In this document: positions 5,029 to 5,966 of the stretch, piece after piece
Layout: the number at the start of each line of letters is the position of its first letter
How positions within the stretch are numbered: position 1 is the first letter of the stretch
Assembly (NCBI GenBank): GCA_022353185.1
Contig: JAKRWB010000446.1
Span: 1-5,966 of the forward strand
Reading direction: 5' to 3'
Source: ANME-2 cluster archaeon
Lineage (GTDB): Archaea > Halobacteriota > Methanosarcinia > Methanosarcinales > Methanocomedenaceae
Length of the DNA: 5,966 bases
Position numbers and translations under genes: made by a program
The notes under the pieces: model-generated
The model's database searches: none
Seen by the model: the letters and a program-made list of their open reading frames with translations, nothing else
What the model was told of the DNA's origin: nothing

Positions 5029-5760
5029 TCAGTAAATCTCCATATCTATTCTATTAAAGTCCACGTAAATGTATTCTGTAGTAATGTTCCCACTCACCGT
5101 CCGGTTCGTTTGATTCACAACAATATCATCGGCGCCGAGATTATCTTCAAAGTATCTCTCCCATCCCCTGTAAAATGTACTTTGTACGGTGATTGTTGTA
5201 TTATGCCCCGTAGCATTAATGAAATATATGGATGAAGAATCGCTGCGACTTGCCCGTATCCTTGCACTACCTTCTCCAGCTTTGTTATAAGTCCCCAACA
5301 ATTCCACCACAGGTATGGTGGTTACATTTGCATAATTTATGTGAGGTTTTACTACCATTATTGTATCATTGTTCCTGTATTTAGTCCATATTGCACCGTT
5401 CTCGTAAGCAGTGATCTGATGATCAACGAAATACTCTACTGAACCCATTTCGAAAGTATTTATCGAGCCATTGACATCAATTTGCATATAACTGTCGTGC
5501 TGGATACTCATGGCACCCCCTATTATCTTTAACTCGGTATTCCTGACCGGAGCACGTTCATATGCTACCTCATTGATGTTTTGTCCTAACAGACCAAAAC
5601 TTTCCTGCATTTCCATGAAATGTGATGTATCCATAGATTGCTGGAGGATGGGAAGTCCATTTGCATAAACCAGTCCTGAAGCAAGGATTACAACAGCAAG
5701 GGTAAGTATGAATCCTATTGCTTCTGATACTGCAGACTCCGAATTTAACAGGTTTTTCAT
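5029..5760 (-). CDS. Pilin-like membrane-anchored surface protein, 243 aa
   Basis: The chosen start is ATG at 5760, giving MKNLLNSESAVSEAIG. It has a GGTGA ribosome-binding site 5 nt upstream and puts the pilin-like motif (AVSE at 10-13) and hydrophobic helix (about 14-35) right at the N-terminus. An upstream ATG at 5820 would add 20 residues overlapping the preceding gene and bury the signal. After the helix come an NxNEVAYERAPVR stretch at about 61-73, a beta-rich region, and the STFYRGWERYF module at 194-204, which resembles the YYMGW module of the two larger neighbours. There are no cysteines and eight sequons (N97, N131, N145, N182, N187, N216, N219, N225). It is 2 nt from the 454-residue gene and 16 nt from the upstream one, so it is mid-operon. 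It is the only complete copy; two truncated ones follow downstream. It is probably a minor pilin or surface partner of the 454-residue protein (inference). Confidence 0.86.
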   Translation of the reverse strand: MKNLLNSESAVSEAIGFILTLAVVILASGLVYANGLPILQQSMDTSHFMEMQESFGLLGQNINEVAYERAPVRNTELKIIGGAMSIQHDSYMQIDVNGSINTFEMGSVEYFVDHQITAYENGAIWTKYRNNDTIMVVKPHINYANVTTIPVVELLGTYNKAGEGSARIRASRSDSSSIYFINATGHNTTITVQSTFYRGWERYFEDNLGADDIVVNQTNRTVSGNITTEYIYVDFNRIDMEIY

Positions 5761-5765
5761 ATTAT

Positions 5766-5770
5766 TCACC
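5766..5770 (-). promoter_or_regulatory. Ribosome-binding site that selects the start at 5760
   Basis: GGTGA on the minus strand, 5 nt before ATG 5760, matches the GGAGGTGAT consensus complementary to the archaeal 16S rRNA end. It favours this start over the upstream in-frame ATG at 5820, for which I see no comparable site. It sits wholly in the 16-nt gap after the preceding stop. Confidence 0.6.
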
Positions 5771-5776
5771 ACTAGT

Positions 5777-5966
5777 TCATTGAAAATTTGAACTAATACT
5801 AATGTCTTTTGATGAACCATCTGAAAATTTAAACGTTAAATGAATTTGTTCACCGTCGATTAGATCTTCAAGAAATGTAAGGGTAATATACATGTATGTG
5901 GTCGTTAACATTTTAACGGGATTAACTGTCAATTCGTACGGAATTGGCTTTTCTTGGTTCAACTGT
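5777..5966 (-). CDS. C-terminal end of an unidentified protein, 5' part beyond window
   Basis: The frame is open from the right edge (a CAG codon at 5963-5965 precedes the TTG at 5962) and ends at TGA 5777-5779, giving at least 62 residues. The TTG at 5962 is probably an internal Leu rather than a start. The segment alternates hydrophobic and polar residues (YMYITLTFL, QIHLTFKFSDG, KDISIS), as in a beta-sandwich edge, with no cysteine. The stop is 16 nt before the 243-residue gene, so it is almost certainly in the same operon and plausibly another secreted or pilin-like protein. The beta-strand pattern is also loosely like the end of PCuAC-type copper chaperones, but this is too weak to use. 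Function unknown. Confidence 0.65.
   Translation of the reverse strand, partial: QLNQEKPIPYELTVNPVKMLTTTYMYITLTFLEDLIDGEQIHLTFKFSDGSSKDISISSNFQ

Larger units (their letters stand above)
3580..5389. repeat. Tandem repeat unit 1 (1810 bp)
   Basis: First full copy of the unit. It starts inside the intact 243-residue gene, at codon 125, and contains the rest of that gene, the whole 454-residue gene and about 80 bp behind it. The next unit begins at the point where the downstream spacer is joined to mid-gene sequence (around 3579/3580). Confidence 0.85.

Noticed and set aside
1720..5350. Repeated GTTACATTTGCATAATTTAT seen three times, considered as a CRISPR-like or regulatory repeat
   Set aside because: The three copies (near 1720, 3510 and 5320) are about 1.8 kb apart and lie within copies of the same coding sequence (YANVT codons), so they are explained by the tandem gene duplication.
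3644..5800. Short near-match between the sequence just after the 454-residue gene's stop and the 3' end of the upstream partial gene (ATTAGTTCAAA-ATTTC)
   Set aside because: About 16 nt of AT-rich similarity with no extension on either side is compatible with chance; I could not link it to the duplication breakpoints.
1607..5966. Mobile-element origin of the duplication
   Set aside because: No transposase frame, terminal inverted repeats or target-site duplications are visible at 1786/1787, 3579/3580 or 5389; simple tandem duplication by recombination or slippage suffices.

Overview
The window looks like part of a euryarchaeal genome, most likely a methanogen or relative of the Methanosarcinales. 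It is AT-rich, has archaeal TATA-like boxes and Shine-Dalgarno sites, and encodes pilin-like N-termini of the AVSE-[VA]-[VI]-G type followed by one hydrophobic helix. The extracellular parts are rich in N-glycosylation sequons. The taxonomic placement is inferred from protein style, not from a marker gene.

Left part (1-931, minus strand): a long reading frame of 310 codons, open at the window edge, encodes a Sec-exported, highly charged helical/coiled-coil protein. The control region at 932-1361 separates it from a divergent plus-strand gene for a 46-residue protein with four cysteines (1362-1502). The two divergent genes carry the same octamer, CTTATATT, exactly 65 nt before their ATG. The small gene also has a perfect 6-bp-arm palindrome near its predicted transcription start and a hairpin plus T-tract behind its stop.

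Right part (about 1650-5966, all minus strand, read right to left): a compact cluster of membrane-anchored, secreted pilin-like proteins resembling the archaeal DUF7289-type group. The order is the C-terminal end of an unidentified protein (5777-5966), a 243-residue pilin-like protein (5029-5760), a 454-residue one (3662-5026), a truncated and frameshifted copy of the 243-residue gene (3243-3593), a 448-residue paralogue (1869-3215), and a last short remnant of the 243-residue gene (1651-1800).

This order is explained by a tandem duplication. A unit of about 1.8 kb runs from the middle of the 243-residue gene, through the approximately 450-residue gene, to about 80 bp past its stop. It occurs twice in full (3580-5389 and 1787-3579) and a third time as a stub (about 1680-1786). 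The two large paralogues have nearly identical N-terminal halves and C-terminal tails but a strongly diverged section at about residues 308-420. The locus may therefore be a small diversifying family of surface pilin-like proteins, with repeats that could recombine. That functional reading is inference; the repeat structure and gene decay are directly visible.
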